Part shown: piece by piece, positions 12,117 to 25,145 of the stretch | Numbering within the stretch: position 1 is the first letter of the stretch | Layout: each line of letters begins with the position of its first letter | Assembly (NCBI RefSeq): GCF_009727055.1 | Contig: NC_052359.1 | Location: forward strand, 65,413,118 to 65,477,117 | DNA from: Benincasa hispida | Lineage: Eukaryota > Streptophyta > Magnoliopsida > Cucurbitales > Cucurbitaceae | DNA: 64,000 nt | Direction of reading: 5' to 3' | The notes under the pieces: model-generated | The model's database searches: none | What the model was told of the DNA's origin: nothing | What the model saw: only the letters and a program-made list of their open reading frames with translations | Program-made: the position numbers and the translations under genes

Positions 12117-13271
12117 ATGATCAAGCACACTTTTCCAATTGCATACAAGTTTTCTTAAGCTAGACACAAGTATAAATCTAACTTAACTGTCCTAGTAAGC
12201 CCAAGGTTGAACGCAGGGAATCTAGTTTAGACTACGCAAGATGGCCTATCGATCTGCTACAATGGTTTACAAATTAAACGTATGTGTTGGTTATGTACAC
12301 TAAACTAACTTAGCGCGCTTGCAAGAGAAAATAGAAGTTCAGATAAAGGGAAAGAGGATACGTGGATGATGGATCATGCATAGATGGTATACGTTGATTA
12401 CTTATTTATAACAACAAGCCTAAGTAAGCACAGTGAAAATGAGGTGGAGATGGTAAAGATGTCTACTAGAATCTAAGTGTATGTGCACGATGCATTTAGA
12501 GACTGTTCTCTAGTTTAAGCTCAACATCTCCCGATGTAAGTGCCACATTTATCTTATCTCTAAGACGCATGCATTAGTCAAAATGAACAGATAAATGACA
12601 TGAATAACTTTATCTCTCAAATTACTCAACGCCCTAGCTTGATGAGTTCCACAAATACTTACTCTCTCAAGTAACTAAGTGCTTCTACTTCAATCGACTA
12701 ATCAGGTGGATTCAAGCACTATACTTTATGCAAATATCAAGCAAGTAAACTTCACACATACAAACAACTTAATAATCAACCAATGGAAATGCGGAATTGG
12801 TTGAAATGGAGATTGAATTAAAGAAATATATTTTGTTCCATAGAATCTCAATTCAATTAAATAAGATAATGAATGAAAATATGAAAATACTAAGTAAGAG
12901 AGAAGAGTCAAGCCATAGGGTTCAATCCCTTGTCCCATCCGGCTCGTTTTTGTGTTTGCTGTTAACACTACGTAGAAGGGATGAAGGAGATATCTCTCTC
13001 AAGCTCTTCTCCGACAACACTTTGTTACCAAAGGTGGGAAATGACAACTGTTCTTACTTTTTCTTTCATTCAATCAGTAAAGAAGAGTTTACAGATTTTC
13101 TAAGCTCTACAATTTTTAAGTGTCTAACTAACTACTCTTTTTTCTATAGGTAGCTTCTTCTTATATAGGCAATCAGCTCAGCCACTTAGTGATGTGACTA
13201 CATTACATTTCATACCCTGACTTAGCCACCTGCAATTCAACTTCGTTTAGACGCCATTTGTCGATTGCCCA
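12117..13271 (-). repeat. Minus-strand LTR relic, gypsy-type appearance
   Basis: On the minus strand it begins TGGGCAATCG, has a TATATAAG promoter word near 13160, and ends near 12117 after an element-like 'ttgggcttactaggacag' segment and TGATCA. I infer an LTR of about 1.15 kb from the TATA placement and overall style; no partner LTR is present. It directly abuts the 5' LTR of element II. I reject the small open frames inside it as genes. Confidence 0.45.
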
Positions 13272-13620
13272 TATTGGGATTAATGTTCTAAATCTAGTGT
13301 ATTTCGTGGTTTGTAGTTTTGATAATACAAATTATTTATCTAATAAAATCATAGGTATTTTATTTGACATTTAGATAGCATTAATTCAATCGAATAAACT
13401 AAGATCCAAGGTTATACGATGTTACTTGAACAGTATGTGGTTAACATACAGGTGGTTCATGTTCAAGTAATAACCTAAAAGGTTTGCAGTAAATGGATGA
13501 AAGTTGGGTGCCTTATCCTGGTAAAGTTGTAGATACGACCCACTTTGTAATTGTTACATGAGATGTAAGTGTTACAAACAATATGAACCATATTGTTCTT
13601 ATAAAGACATGTGAATGGAG
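13272..13620 (+). repeat. Element II 5' LTR, part 1
   Basis: This matches the first ~330 bp of the 3' LTR starting at 25303 (shared 'ctaaatctagtgtat' and 'ggtttgcrgtaaatggatgaa' blocks). The terminal TG has become TA. The LTR is split by solo LTR T and resumes at 17941. Confidence 0.85.
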
Positions 13621-14317
13621 GTATCTGATAGATTTAAAAAAGAGCTACTATTCCTAGCTTAATTTGGGCTCACTATTCAATTTTATGTGTTTATACCTAA
13701 TTTGTAGATATCGAGCAACCAAGAGGTAGAATTGGCGATTTAGAGCCGAATAGGGTTAATTTGAAGAAATTTGGAGTTGATTTAAGCATCCGGGATTCTC
13801 CGGAGTTAAATAGACAAAAATGCCTCTACTGAAGTGTCACAACGCTCATAGTTTGCCTAGGTCTGACGCTCGTGCAACACTTGGAGGCAGTAGATCGTGA
13901 GGCAAAGGAGCGTTGCAATGCTGCGTCGAGCGTCGCAATGCTCCAGAGTTAGAACGTCACCACCGTTGCAACGTCACGCAACACCCCAACCCAACATTGT
14001 GCGACAGAATGCTCAGCATTACAACGTTCTCCCAGAGTGTTGCAACATTACGAACTTTGACGGATGGAGTGCGATATGCACGTGTGAGATAACCTTACCT
14101 CTAGCGTTGGACTTCTGCCTTGATGCTCCTTTTCAGCCGCTTCAGCATTGCGACACTATCCTGATGTTCTATAAATATTCCTCTTCGTCTTAAGTTGAAA
14201 TATGTTGAATTTTGGGAGCTGAATTGATGGAGGCCAAAGAAAAACTTCAATCTTCTTCCTTTCCTTTTAGATTTTAGTATGTTTAGGTTATTTTTTCTTT
14301 TTGTTTTGGGTTGTAAT

Positions 14318-17086
14318 TGTCACATCCCGTCCCAGACTACTCTCTAAGCCTAGAAGAGGACATGACTGCAGCAATTATTAACCTTTTTGTTGACACTTAC
14401 TGCCTAATAACTCTAGCAGAAATAACTCTAATACCAACATGCAACTCATACACAACGGATACCTCTTAGGCGAAATACATTAAGTTTAAATACACAACAT
14501 ATTTAGAGAGATTACATTACTAGTTTGACAAGTCCCGATGCCCAAAACCTTAGTCTCTATATGAACAACTGTAACATGTGTATAATATTTATAGTAACCA
14601 CCTAACAGATGGGTTACAATGTCTTTGTCCTTTAGTGGCAGAGCAGATGCAGAGCTACTTTCTGAGGTTTTGACCGCTACCTGGGGGAAAGGAAGACATT
14701 TGAAAACAGGGTGAGCTTGCTAGCCCAGTGAGCGACTTAAGAAAGAAAACTGATTTTCATGCAAAAGTCTCAATAAAGAGATTAAACTGAAATATAAATT
14801 TCTACAGTAACCTTATACTGCAGTATAAACATTTTCCAAGCATAAAGCATATAAAGTTGTTTTTATCAGAAAACATTAAAATTGTTCCTTAGTTGAGAAT
14901 AACTATGTTGTGGTTAAATCCCAACGTCAACTGCTAGTCAAGAGAGATTCCTTTTGCTCAATCTCTGACTTCAACTACCTATATGCACGTGGCCATACTA
15001 AGTACTGTCATACCTTAGGTACTTTTGCTCAGATACCTTCTCAAAACTTGTCATTCAGTATCTAGCTACTTGGATACCTTATCAAATGTCCTTTGGTATC
15101 GAGTTTTTAAAACTATTCATAAAATGACTTTCTCTTTAAAGCATGTAAAGCATAACACATAGAAAACATGTCTTTAAAGATACTAATGCATGCTTGGTGT
15201 ATTTAAACACACATAAATATTTTTTCAATAAACTTCATACATGGCATGCGTTTAAAACATAACTCATGGTTTGCTTGGAAATTACTTTGTAAAACTAGCT
15301 AGCATGAGAATAATATTTCTTTAAAACATTGTAAATATTTAGTCACTCACAACTCTTAGAACTATTCCTCAAGGGTCGATATGCTTCTATTACTGGTGTC
15401 AATCCTGTGGACACAAAAGCATATATTAGCTACTAGCATAAGTCTTCCTTTTGAGACTAAACCCTAAGTAAGCTTTGTGTTTAGCCTTCCTCTTGAAGAC
15501 TTTCATAACAGCGCACCTTGCTATAGGTTTAGACACTTAGGAATTTCGTTGAGATTTGGTCATGCAAAGCTTCCAACCGCTCTTCACAAACGCAACACCA
15601 CTTATGCAACCAACACTTTTCTCTTTAAGTGTTGTTACAACTACATATGGTCATCCTCAAGGCTGCTTATGCATCCAAGGCTCCACTGAAAGCTCTCCTC
15701 GGCCTACACAACAAGTCCAACGCATGGAAAAACTCAGCCCTTGGTTTGTCCAAGTGTTTCCTTCGAGCTGTCAGCTTACTCAACTCAAGCAGCTACCTGC
15801 TTGGATTCATCTTACAAAATTAATAACTCGAATTCTAGAGCTCATCTCAAGAAATTTCCTTCTACGACCTTGTTAAGAATCGTCTCAGGAATCTTACCTC
15901 ACAATTTTAGCTTCAGACTCCTCGTGATCTATCTTAATTCTTTAACGATGGCCCAGATTCACCCGAGAATAGAGCCTCTGGTACATTTTCTCCTTCTTCG
16001 GCCTTAATCCGATGAGGACTTCTTCCGGTATGTCACCTCTAAAATTAGACTCTCAGAGCTTTGCAACGACACCAAGAACTCTAAATTTTCATGGAGGAAT
16101 TGATCACACTGATCCTTTGAATTTCGACCTCTCCTTTTTATACTACTTTCCACTGCCTCTCATTAAATGCTAGCTCGACACCTTCAACTTTCATAGAGCC
16201 AAATCCGTTGCTAAGGACATCTGGTAATTTTAATAGGTGATTAATGCCAATCAAACCAGTCCAATCGTTTAGCTCACCGCCCCATTATTTAGCTCATGCT
16301 ATTGTCTAACGCAGCACGGCTATCGTCTAGCGCACATGCCCATCGCGTAGCGCCATCACCTAGCTTCATCGTTTAGTGCTAATGCCAATTGTTTAGTTCC
16401 AATGCCCCATCGCTTAATGCTATCGTTCAACATAGCGCTATTGTTTAGCGCGACTCTTCGCTTCGTCTAGCGCCGCACATCTGCTACACGATCGCCTACC
16501 GCATCGCTTAGCTTCGAGCATTTACTACACGATCGCCCAATGCCCTCCTACACGATCGTCTACCTCATCATGTAGTGTCGCTCACTTACTAGACGATCAC
16601 ATACCCATCGTGTAGTGCTGCTCATTTGCTACACGATGGTCTACCTCATCATGTAGCGTCGCTCATTTCTACATGATCGCCAAGCACACACAACTCCAAC
16701 GCCCAGTGCCCATGCCCGCGCACACTTAAGGTTAACGCATGCTTTGCTAACCTCTCAAGACATTGGCTGCTGCATGCTTTCCCACGCATAGCTTTTCTCT
16801 TGGCCACACTTTGGCTTCCTTCAACACCCAAATAACCTTTAAAATGAACATGCCAACGCATGACACAACACTTTGCCAATTTTCTAGCCTCCAACGCATG
16901 GGTTATACTTAGCAAATTTTTTTTTTTAAGCTTTACTCAAGAGTCAAGCTTTCAAATTCAAAATTTTCTTCTAACTTTTCACTCTTTTCTCTACAATTAC
17001 TCATTAATTCGCACATCAACCTACTCACTACACTGGTCTCAGTAGGGAACATACTCAAGTAGATAAATTAGGGCTCAGGGTTCACA
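14318..17086 (-). mobile_element. Solo LTR 'G' (2.77 kb) nested in LTR T
   Basis: It has perfect GTAAT duplications at 14313-14317 and 17087-17091. On the minus strand it reads TGTGAACCCTGAGCCC at the start and GGGACGGGATGTGACA at the end. It is the same family as 34147-36872, which is on the plus strand. A minus-strand TATAAAAAGG lies at 16133-16142. It contains a degenerate array of CTAGACGAT-like words (about 16310-16690). There is no internal region or pol. Open frames inside it (such as 15477-16007 and 16649-16915) are not conserved genes I recognise. Confidence 0.88.
16310..16690 (-). repeat. Degenerate CTAGACGAT/CACGATCG repeat array in LTR G
   Basis: On the plus strand, words such as 'cgtctagcgc', 'cgtgtagtgc' and 'ctacacgatcg' recur every 15-45 bases with drift. 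The period is irregular, so this is a degenerate satellite-like tract and not a clean tandem repeat. The plus-strand copy of the same LTR has its counterpart at about 34590-34870. Confidence 0.7.
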
Positions 17087-17940
17087 GTAATCGACGAATT
17101 GGATGTGTATCTCAGGTTTATTTATGAATTAAGATGTAACTCCTATCTAATTTCTTTTGAGCAAGAGTCCTATGTGTAATTTCTTGAAGGTTTTCTAATT
17201 AATTTAACTAAATTGTTGTGAACCCTTTGGGATGATTTGATTGAATCTTAATGGAATTTTTATAAATTGATTTGACAAATTAGTTTATTGAAATTCTTGT
17301 TTGCAAAATCGTCATAGCCTATGCATATATTGATTGATTTAGTTGCGCATATTAGGATCACATGTGTGAAATCTAGACTTTTTCTAACCAAATACATGTA
17401 TGCCCTAATATAATCTTTTCCAAATAAATCATGCTATAAGATATGACTTTTTGGCTTGTAGTATGTCTCAACAATTGAACCCTTTCGTAATGTAATTCAA
17501 TTTTAACTTGTCACTAAGAAGAAAGAGTTATAAATTGAATTAGGGCTAATTTGGTTTAATATCAAATTTGGTTAATTAGGCTATTAGATTTTCTTTTAGG
17601 TTGAGGGGTTGACAAATTCAGTGTAATTAATTGATGCCTAATGAAAGAAATTTCCTAGAAAACTCTTTCTTGCTCTAGAAATTAGGTAGACTCGTATTAT
17701 AGATTACATTTACCTTTTTATTTTTATTTTCAAGCATATATCTCTTCCACCAAAACCCCATTTATCGCTCTAGTTAGAAAATTAACTTAACGAAACAAAT
17801 TGCACTTTCCTGCGGATTGACTCAGATTTACCATTATTGCTACGTCTTTGTAGTTATAGGAGTAGTTCGACATTTACAAATTTTCTTTTGATAAAATTTG
17901 AAGCTTATTAATGATGTAAGTTTCAAGCTTTGTCAATATC

Positions 17941-19537
17941 ATATATAAATGAGTTTAGACATGGACCCGACCACGAAATAATTAGTTTATCTTTATAACA
18001 TCGTTACTTGAAGAAACTAATATTTCACTGAGATGATCATAGGAGACTTGACCTTAATCCTGAATGAGTCGTGGACTCTTGTTTATGACGGCAGTCCTTT
18101 GATCTATATGGGTGAGAGTGGCCATGATAACCGACTCAATAAGCTTACCATTTTGAGGATTTGTCTGATTAGAGAGTTGGGAACACAACTACACAAGATA
18201 GAATTCATTCTTTCTCATTCCTTGGGAAAGTAGATAAATTTCCCCCTTAATAGCTGGTTCGGGTTCTTGAACAATGAGATCTCAACCTCTCACTGGCCCG
18301 AGAAGTGTTAGTTTATAGTTAGACTATAAACTATTTTTTCATTAGAAGAATTAATAGTACTTAAGGAGTTAGATGTAACTATAGTAGTAAAATGGCATTT
18401 TGACCCAACTGTAGTTATGAGCACTTATGAAGATTCATCGCTATGTTGATTGGTTATATCCATGGACACACAAATATATCTACAGTGTGAAGAGTGCAGC
18501 TATCAGTCTTTAGTGGAGTGATTGGTAATTAATGAATATTGATTAATTGGATTAAAGGAGTTTAATCAATTAATCTCATATAATTGGAGCTTCTAATCTC
18601 TAGGTTCATAAAGTCCCATTGTTAGCTCACTAAAGGATAGTAGCGAGAAATGATTTAAAATTTTCAAATAAAATGAGGGAATTTTATATTAATGAGATTA
18701 ATATATGATGGTTAATTATAGATATGATATATGATTCAAATTATGTAAGGGATATATATTTGAATAAGATTCAAATATTAAAATTCAAATATTAGATTTA
18801 TATGAATTGGATTCAAAAAGAGAAGTATACATATAAATATGTGATATTTATATGTTAATTAACTCCATATTAAATATGATTTAATATAGTTATTTAATTG
18901 ATTAATTATTGGTTAATTAATTGATTAAGAAATAATTGAGATTGGAGGTTAATATAAATATATGATATTTAAGATAATTAATCAAATGTATATTAAATAT
19001 GATTTAATATATGGTCATTTAATTAATGTGCCAGTTAATTAAATAAGGATTATTTAATTAATTAGCACTGAGGGTATAAAGGAAAATACTTAGAGAACGG
19101 ATTAATCCTTCTCCATACAAATATATCCTTATAGCCCATTTAGGGCAAGGGGATTTGATTACACAAAAATTCATAGCCTCCAAACCTCCACCTTCTCTCT
19201 AACTTGTCTCTAAAAATTCTCTTCTCTTTTTCTTCTCAGAAGTTCTTGGAGACCACTCTTCCAAGTTCTTTGGAATCCTAGAGAATAACAAGGTAGCTTT
19301 GTTAGTAGTGTCCTTGGAGAAGTGCGAGATCGTCCATAATGATAGAAGAGGAAAACTAGAGAAATCTACAAAGGTGAGTTTTCATTTCTCCTTTTCTTCC
19401 TGTTTCCTAGCATGCTTATATTTTGTTTGAATGTTTATCCTACAAATGCATGTTTTATTTTACTGTTTTTGTTTCTATAAAATCGAATGTCCAAATTCAA
19501 GGCATTCACACGTTTCCATGAGAATTCGATTTCTTCA
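17941..19537 (+). repeat. Element II 5' LTR, part 2
   Basis: This is collinear with about 25640-27090 ('gaaactaatatttcactg', 'ggtctttagtggagtg'). It ends TTCTTCA two bases before the PBS. Confidence 0.85.
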
Positions 19538-19539
19538 AT

Positions 19540-19552
19540 TGGTATTAGAGCC
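19540..19552 (+). other. Primer-binding site, element II
   Basis: TGGTATTAGAGCC is the initiator-Met PBS with one C-to-T change (CAGAGC to TAGAGC). Confidence 0.8.
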
Positions 19553-21719
19553 AATTCTTGAAATTTTGATTTTTGGTTTTTAGAAACAAAGAATAGAGAA
19601 CATGGTGGGTGCTTTTACGTACTGTTTTCATGAGATGAGTACAACAAATTTCATTTGGATAGTTTTTGGTTTAATAGATGTTTTCGGTATTTGACACATA
19701 GACTCGTCTTACTTGATTTGATCATGTAAGAGCCCGTTGTTTTTGGACATTTTTACTGTAAATCGAGTCTTTAAATCTGTGTCTTTCGTGGCAAAAATTT
19801 TATGTGAAAATAACTCAAAAAAAAAAAAAAAAAGGCAAAATGAGAAAATGGAGAGAAATAGTGTAGTTCGGTATTTTAAGGACAACTTTCATTAATTTGT
19901 CGATTGTCGAAGTTCTAACTGTTGGATTGCTGAAATTTGATCAGTATGTTCAGGACATCTAGGGCCTCATTTTGAATGGTTGGATCGTCGTTTTGAGTTC
20001 TGGTGGAATTTTCGTCGCTACCGAACAGAAGCATTTTTTTTTTTGTTTTTTTCTGTTTTCTTTTAGAATTTTCTAAGTTCTAGGGTGTCAAATATTTGTC
20101 TATTAATGTCTTTTATATAATTGAATGTGCATGAGATGTATGTTTAAATTATATATTTTGGTATAATGCATAATTATGTCATATAGTTTAAAAATCCCAC
20201 CTTAGAATAAACATCATCATGCATCATATAAATGTTATATGATTACATGATTAATATAAGCATGCCCATGCATTATAATATAATTTTTATATTACTTGAA
20301 TGCATGTTTTGAGTAAGCATAATCATGCATCATAAATGTTATAATGTATGATGTAGAGAAATGAATATGTATGTTTACTTTTCATGTATGATAATTATAA
20401 GCATTATAATTAGATGAAAAATGAACTTTGCATTGAGCGTGAATTACTTATATTAATATAAATGTTATATTTAATCAAAATTGTCATAATGCAAACGAAA
20501 GGATTTTGACAAATTTATTGTTTGATAAAAGTTATAAGTTCAATGAATTAGATTAAAATCGATAATCAAGAGTTGCATGCAAATATAAGTTCAAATTAAT
20601 TTTATATGGTTTAAAATTAATTCATCTAGAGTTATGTTAAACACATTTCTAATGATGTTAGAAATAGATTAATCTTTTAATCATTTTAATAGGATTAACA
20701 TGAGCGCAAATAAAAGATTAAATTTATCAAATAATTGGCCGTAAGGGACCTTTGTCTTAGGAATGTTCTGCCTAGGAAGGGGTATTTAAGCTAATGAAAA
20801 TGGAACAATTCCACTTGAGAATCAACCTAGAAGGTGAATAGGGCAAATATTTTATAGCATACAATATGTGGTTGATTTTATTAAAGAGTTTAATAAATGA
20901 AATCACATATTGTTAAAATAATCAATATAAGTGTTATATTGAACAAACTAATAAAGACTTATTTAAAGTAAATTACCCAATTTTTACTAAGTTAATAAAC
21001 CATCTTTTTCAAAACACTTAATGGGAGGAAAAAGATATATATGATATGTCGTTTTTCTACTCACGTTCTCCCTAAAAGTTCACAATGTGAGACTCATGCT
21101 TGGCCTCGTGGCGCCCTGGGAGTGTCCCCCTTCAAATGGTGTTTGTATAGTTCAATTTCAAGGTGAATAGAGAAAGTGTTTATAGTAAGTGGGAGAGGGA
21201 TGTGTGTCAACATGTCATACGATCCCCTTCTTTTTCTTGCACGACCTCGTGATGCCCTGGAAGTGTCTCCTTTCAGATGGCATGTGCATTAGGTCAATAT
21301 CAGGGCGAACTCTAGAAATGGTTTATGGATAGGTTCGCTTTAGTTTTTACCGTAATCGGTTTTTCCCTTCAGTTGCCTCATTGGGATGGAACTCTAAGGT
21401 ATAAAATGAAGGATCACATACAAGATATTGTTAAGCGAGTTAATGATTTCTTGATCAAACAAATGATGACTAATCATCATAGAAATAAAAGTTATTCTGA
21501 TTTAATGATTAGTTGGAAAGTGTCTCAATTCAGTGGAGGGGTGACTAATAACCCTTCGGTGCTTTTTATCCTAAACCATTGAAGCATCATTGCAAAATGG
21601 AATAATGATTAGGGTTCATTATTAAGGTTTTACTAAAATTGATTGGACTAAAATGATTTTTTGCATAAGTGTCTAAAATGGGTAATTTGTTTTATGTCAA
21701 CAAACATATTTGGTGCTTC
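19553..21719 (+). mobile_element. Element II long untranslated leader
   Basis: About 2.2 kb lie between the PBS and gag, with no open frame of note. It has a 17-base A run (19817-19833), an AT-rich middle, and near the 3' end a module present twice (about 21094-21210 and 21220-21330, each with 'cctcgtg.cgccctgg.agtgtc'). The same layout occurs in element IV and in the minus-strand relic, so the leader is a conserved part of this lineage. It could hold packaging or translation signals; that is inference. Confidence 0.7.
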
Positions 21720-22302
21720 AATAAACCTTCTTAAATCTAAAATGTTAACTGAATTCAATTATGCAACTTGGAAAGAATCGATTAAAACTATGTTCGTGGT
21801 AAACAACCTTAACTTCGTCTTAACTGAGGAATGTCATCTAAGTCCCAACCCTTAATGCAACACGAAGTGTTTTTGATGCATACAAAAGGTGGAGAAGACC
21901 AATCTATAGGCACGAGTTCACATTTTGGCAAGCATACTTGATGCCTTGGCCAAGAGATTTAATAGCATGATCATTGAACTTCAAATCATGCAATCAATGC
22001 GATAATTGTTTGTGCGAGCGTCCTCACAATTCAAACAGGATTGGGCTAATATAGACGAAACCAATAATGTCAGCTTTTTATTTGAACTCCGGTGCATATT
22101 GAATGTCAAGGGACTAATAAAAGTTGCTAACTCTAACGAAATTTATCAAAGAGGTTTGACCTTGGAAGGAAAACTTGGAATACATAATAAGGTTATTGAA
22201 GCTGATCCCTTTGCTCTCCAGTATAGGAAGAGATCCAATGACAATAAATCTGATTTACTTGTTCCGGAGTCGTGCTTAGTAGAGAATAATGATTCTGACT
22301 GA
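21720..22302 (+). pseudogene. Element II gag relic
   Basis: It begins with LLKSKMLTEFNYATWKESIK, equivalent to KLTGKNYASWKNTIN in element IV gag. The middle is shifted and stopped several times (21855, about 21905). It picks up again at 22006-22302 (RASSQFKQDWANIDETNNVS...). The zinc knuckle is lost: the frame passes directly from a Lys/Arg-rich stretch to the protease spacer LLVPESCLVENNDSD. It would have been a capsid protein. Confidence 0.75.
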
Positions 22303-22860
22303 ATAATTGATTCAGGGGCTACTAATCACGTGAGTTCTTCCCACCAGAGATTTGATTCCTAGAGACAATTGAAAGCTGGAGAGATGACTTTTCGAGTCGG
22401 TATTGGTGAGGCTGTTTCAACTATTTTTGTAAGCAGGTTTAAGTTACTCAAGGACAAGAAAAAATATATGTTATTAGATGACATATATGTAATTCCTAAT
22501 ATGAAAAGAAATTTAATCTATGCTTCTTGTTTGAATTAGCAAAATTATTCTCTCTCCTTCTCTGGAAGTAAAGTGTTTATTTTCAAGAATGGAATGAAGA
22601 TAGGATTTTTTTCAAAAGAAGGTAACTTATATGTACTAAGGCCGTTAGTTACAAAGGTTGTCCTAAATACTGAAATGTTCAGAACAAAAACAATTGCGAA
22701 GAGACCAAGGATTTCTCCTAAAGAAAATGCCCAACTTTTGCATCTAAGGTTAGGTCACATTAATCTCAATAGGATTGAGAGATTGGTGAAAAGTGGACTT
22801 CTAAATGATTTAGAAGACAACTCTTTAACTACATGTGAGTCATCCTTGAAGGCAAGATGA
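22303..22860 (+). pseudogene. Element II protease and pre-integrase
   Basis: After a stop (22300-22302) the protease active site IIDSGATNHV is intact (about 22303-22332), followed by VIPNMKRNLIYASCLN. A stop follows at about 22539. The next open block (22573-22860) is the pre-integrase domain: ISPKENAQLLHLRLGHINLNRIERLV, where the family has WHLRLGH. The zinc region CESSLKA has lost its second Cys (family CESCLEGK). Confidence 0.8.
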
Positions 22861-23656
22861 CGAAATGACCTTTTACTAGAAAAGGTTATAGAGCCAAAGA
22901 AACCTTGGAGCTTATACACTCAGATCTCTGTAATTCGATGATTGTAAAAGTAAGAGGAGGGTATGAATATTTTTCCTCTTTCATAGATGATTATTCAAGA
23001 TACATACCTAATGAAACACAAGTCTGAGACACTTGAAAAGTTCAAGGAATATAAGATTGAGGTTGAAAACTTGTTAGGTAAAAAGGTAAAAACACTATGA
23101 TTTGATCATGGTGGAGAGTATATGGACTTAATATTTCATAACTATATGATAGAATATGGAATAATGTCTCAACTCTCAGCCCTGGTACACCTCAGTAGAA
23201 TGGTGTATCAAAAAGGAGAAATAGAACAATGTTGAACATGGTTCGGTCTAGAGCTATGCTCAACTTCCTGAATCATTTTAGGGATTTGTATTGGAGATTT
23301 CTATTTACATTTTGAACAACGTTCCATCCAAAAGTGTTTCTAAAATTCCTTTAGAGTTGTGGAGAGATTGTAAAGATAGTTTATGCCACTTCAGATTTGG
23401 GGATGTCCAACCCATGTGCTTGTGACAAATCCCAAAAAGTTGGAACCTCATTCAAAAGTATGCTTATTTGTAGGCTACCCATGCTACTTTCTTGGAGGAA
23501 GACCAAATAAGGGACCCCAAACCACAAAGTAAAATAGTTTTAAGAATGATTTCTGATGATAATATTGAGACTTCAACAAGAGTTGTTGAAGAGGCTAGTA
23601 CATCAACTAGAATTATCGATGTCAATTCATCCAATCAAGCTAATCCATCTTAAGAG
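22861..23656 (+). pseudogene. Element II integrase relic
   Basis: Traces include an FIDDYSRY-like segment (about 22980-23005), SPGTPQ*NGVSKRRNRTM (about 23177-23233, with the usual SER changed to SKR) and scattered C-terminal pieces. There are at least half a dozen stops and several frameshifts. It is clearly dead. Confidence 0.75.
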
Positions 23657-24640
23657 TTGAGATTGTCTCGACGTAGTGGGAGGATTGTGAACCCATTTGT
23701 TCGTTATGTAGATTTCACAGAAGCCCAAAAAATCACATTTGATGATGGTATTGAGGATCCATTGTCTTACAAGAAGGCAATGGAAGATGTTGACAATGAT
23801 GAATGGATTAAGGCCATGAATCAAGATATTGAGTCTATGTACTCCAATTCTATCCGGGAGCTTGTAGATCAACCTGCTGGGGTAAAATCTATAGGTTATA
23901 AGTGGATCTACAAGAGGAAAATAGGTGTAGATGGAATCTTGAAGACTATGAGAAATGGCAAATGGATGTCAAGACTGCTTTTTTGAATGGTAATTTTGAA
24001 GAGACCATCCACATGACTTAACCAGAGGGATTCATTGAACAAAGTTGAGAGCAAAAGGTTTGCAAGCTTAATCGTCATTTATGGACTGAAATAAGCATCT
24101 TGATCTTGGAATATAATATTTGATACTGTGATCAAATCTTATGACTTTAATCAGAATGTTGATGAGGCTTGTGTCTACAAGAGAATCGTCAACAGCTCAG
24201 TAGCTATCCTTATGTTGTATGTGGATGATATCATACTCATTAGGAATAATGTAGGCTTATTGACAGATGTGGCTAGTCGCCCAGTTCCAAATGAAATATT
24301 TGGGTGAGGTGCTGTTTGTTCTAGTGATCTAGATCATTAGCGATTGTAAGAACAAGATGTTGGTCTTATCTCAGGCATCGTATATCGACAAGATGCTTGT
24401 CAGATATTCAATGCACAATTCCAAGAAGGGTTTATTAACTTTCAGGCATGGAATTATTTTGTCTAAGGAAAAGTGTCCTAAGACTACTTAAGAGGTTTAG
24501 GAAATGAGACGGGTTCTCTATGCATCGGTCGTTGGCAGCCTTATGTATGCAATGTTATGTACTAGACCTGACATTTGCTATACAATAGGGATTGTCAGTA
24601 GATATTAATCCAATCCAGAATTAGATCATTGGACAATAGT
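23657..24640 (+). pseudogene. Element II reverse transcriptase, internally deleted
   Basis: The open block 23657-23986 carries RRSGRIVNPFVRYVDFTEAQ, DPLSYKKAMEDVDNDEWIKAM and IGYKWIYKRK. The frame then jumps from the start of palm sequence (VDGILKT) to a later part (NGKWMSRLLF, family QMDVKTAFLNG). Comparison with element IV therefore shows a deletion of about 40 codons near 23950. YVDD is intact at 24218-24229 (LMLYVDDIILI) but in a different frame. Confidence 0.8.
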
Positions 24641-25145
24641 TAAAGCTATTCTCAAGTATCTTAGAAGAACGAGAAACTATATGCTTGTGTATGGTGCTAA
24701 GAATTTTATCCTTACAGGATACATTGACTCTTATTTTCAGATTAATACGGATTCAAGGAAATCCACATTAGGATCAATATTCACTCTGAATGGAGGAGCT
24801 ATAGTTTGGCGCAACATTAAGCAAGGTTATATTACGAATTCTACCATGGAGGCTAAGTATGTAGCTGCCTGTGAAGCTGCTAAAGAAGTTATTTGGCTCA
24901 GAAATTTTCTCACAGATTTGGAAGTTGTTCTAAATATGTCCTTGCCCATTACAAGTTATTGTGATAATAGTGGTGTTGTGGCAAACTCCAAAGTGCCTCG
25001 TAACCACAAACGTGGAAAGCATATAAAGTGCAAGTATCATTTTATTAGAGAGATTTTGCAACAGGCAGATTGAGCACAATATTGTTGATCAATTTACAAA
25101 GGCTCTCACGGCTAAAGTTTTTTAAAGTCAGCTAGAGGCTCTGGA
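24641..25145 (+). pseudogene. Element II RNase H
   Basis: The open block 24681-25073 reads LVYGAKNFILTGYIDSYF, STLGSIFTLNGGAIVW, NSTMEAKYVAACEAAKE and ITSYCDNSGVVANSKVPRN, the standard copia RNase H order. The D of the first motif and E of STMEA are kept, while the SDSDF motif reads IDSYF. The frame shifts at about 25073 before the final HNIVDQFTKALTAKV. Confidence 0.85.

Larger units (their letters stand above)
13626..17935 (+). mobile_element. Solo LTR 'T' nested in element II 5' LTR
   Basis: It starts TGATAGATTT and ends TTTGTCA. It is flanked by GTATC (13621-13625) and ATATC (17936-17940), four of five bases matching. Removing it restores the element II LTR exactly as in the 3' copy. Without the G insertion inside it the LTR is about 1.54 kb. 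A TATAAATA promoter word lies at 14170-14177. The 3' part ('attgctacgtctttgtag', then 'gttcgaca') resembles the ends of Athila/Tat-type gypsy LTRs from memory. No internal region is present. Confidence 0.75.

Noticed and set aside
11747..12148. A 133-codon minus-strand frame
   Set aside because: No recognisable domain, low-complexity ends and a transposon-relic context.
15477..16007. Overlapping plus-strand frames within solo LTR G
   Set aside because: They lie in three different frames over the same bases, inside an LTR, and on the strand opposite to LTR transcription.
16310..16690. CRISPR-like array
   Set aside because: The repeated words drift and have no constant repeat length or unique spacers; it is a degenerate satellite in a plant LTR.
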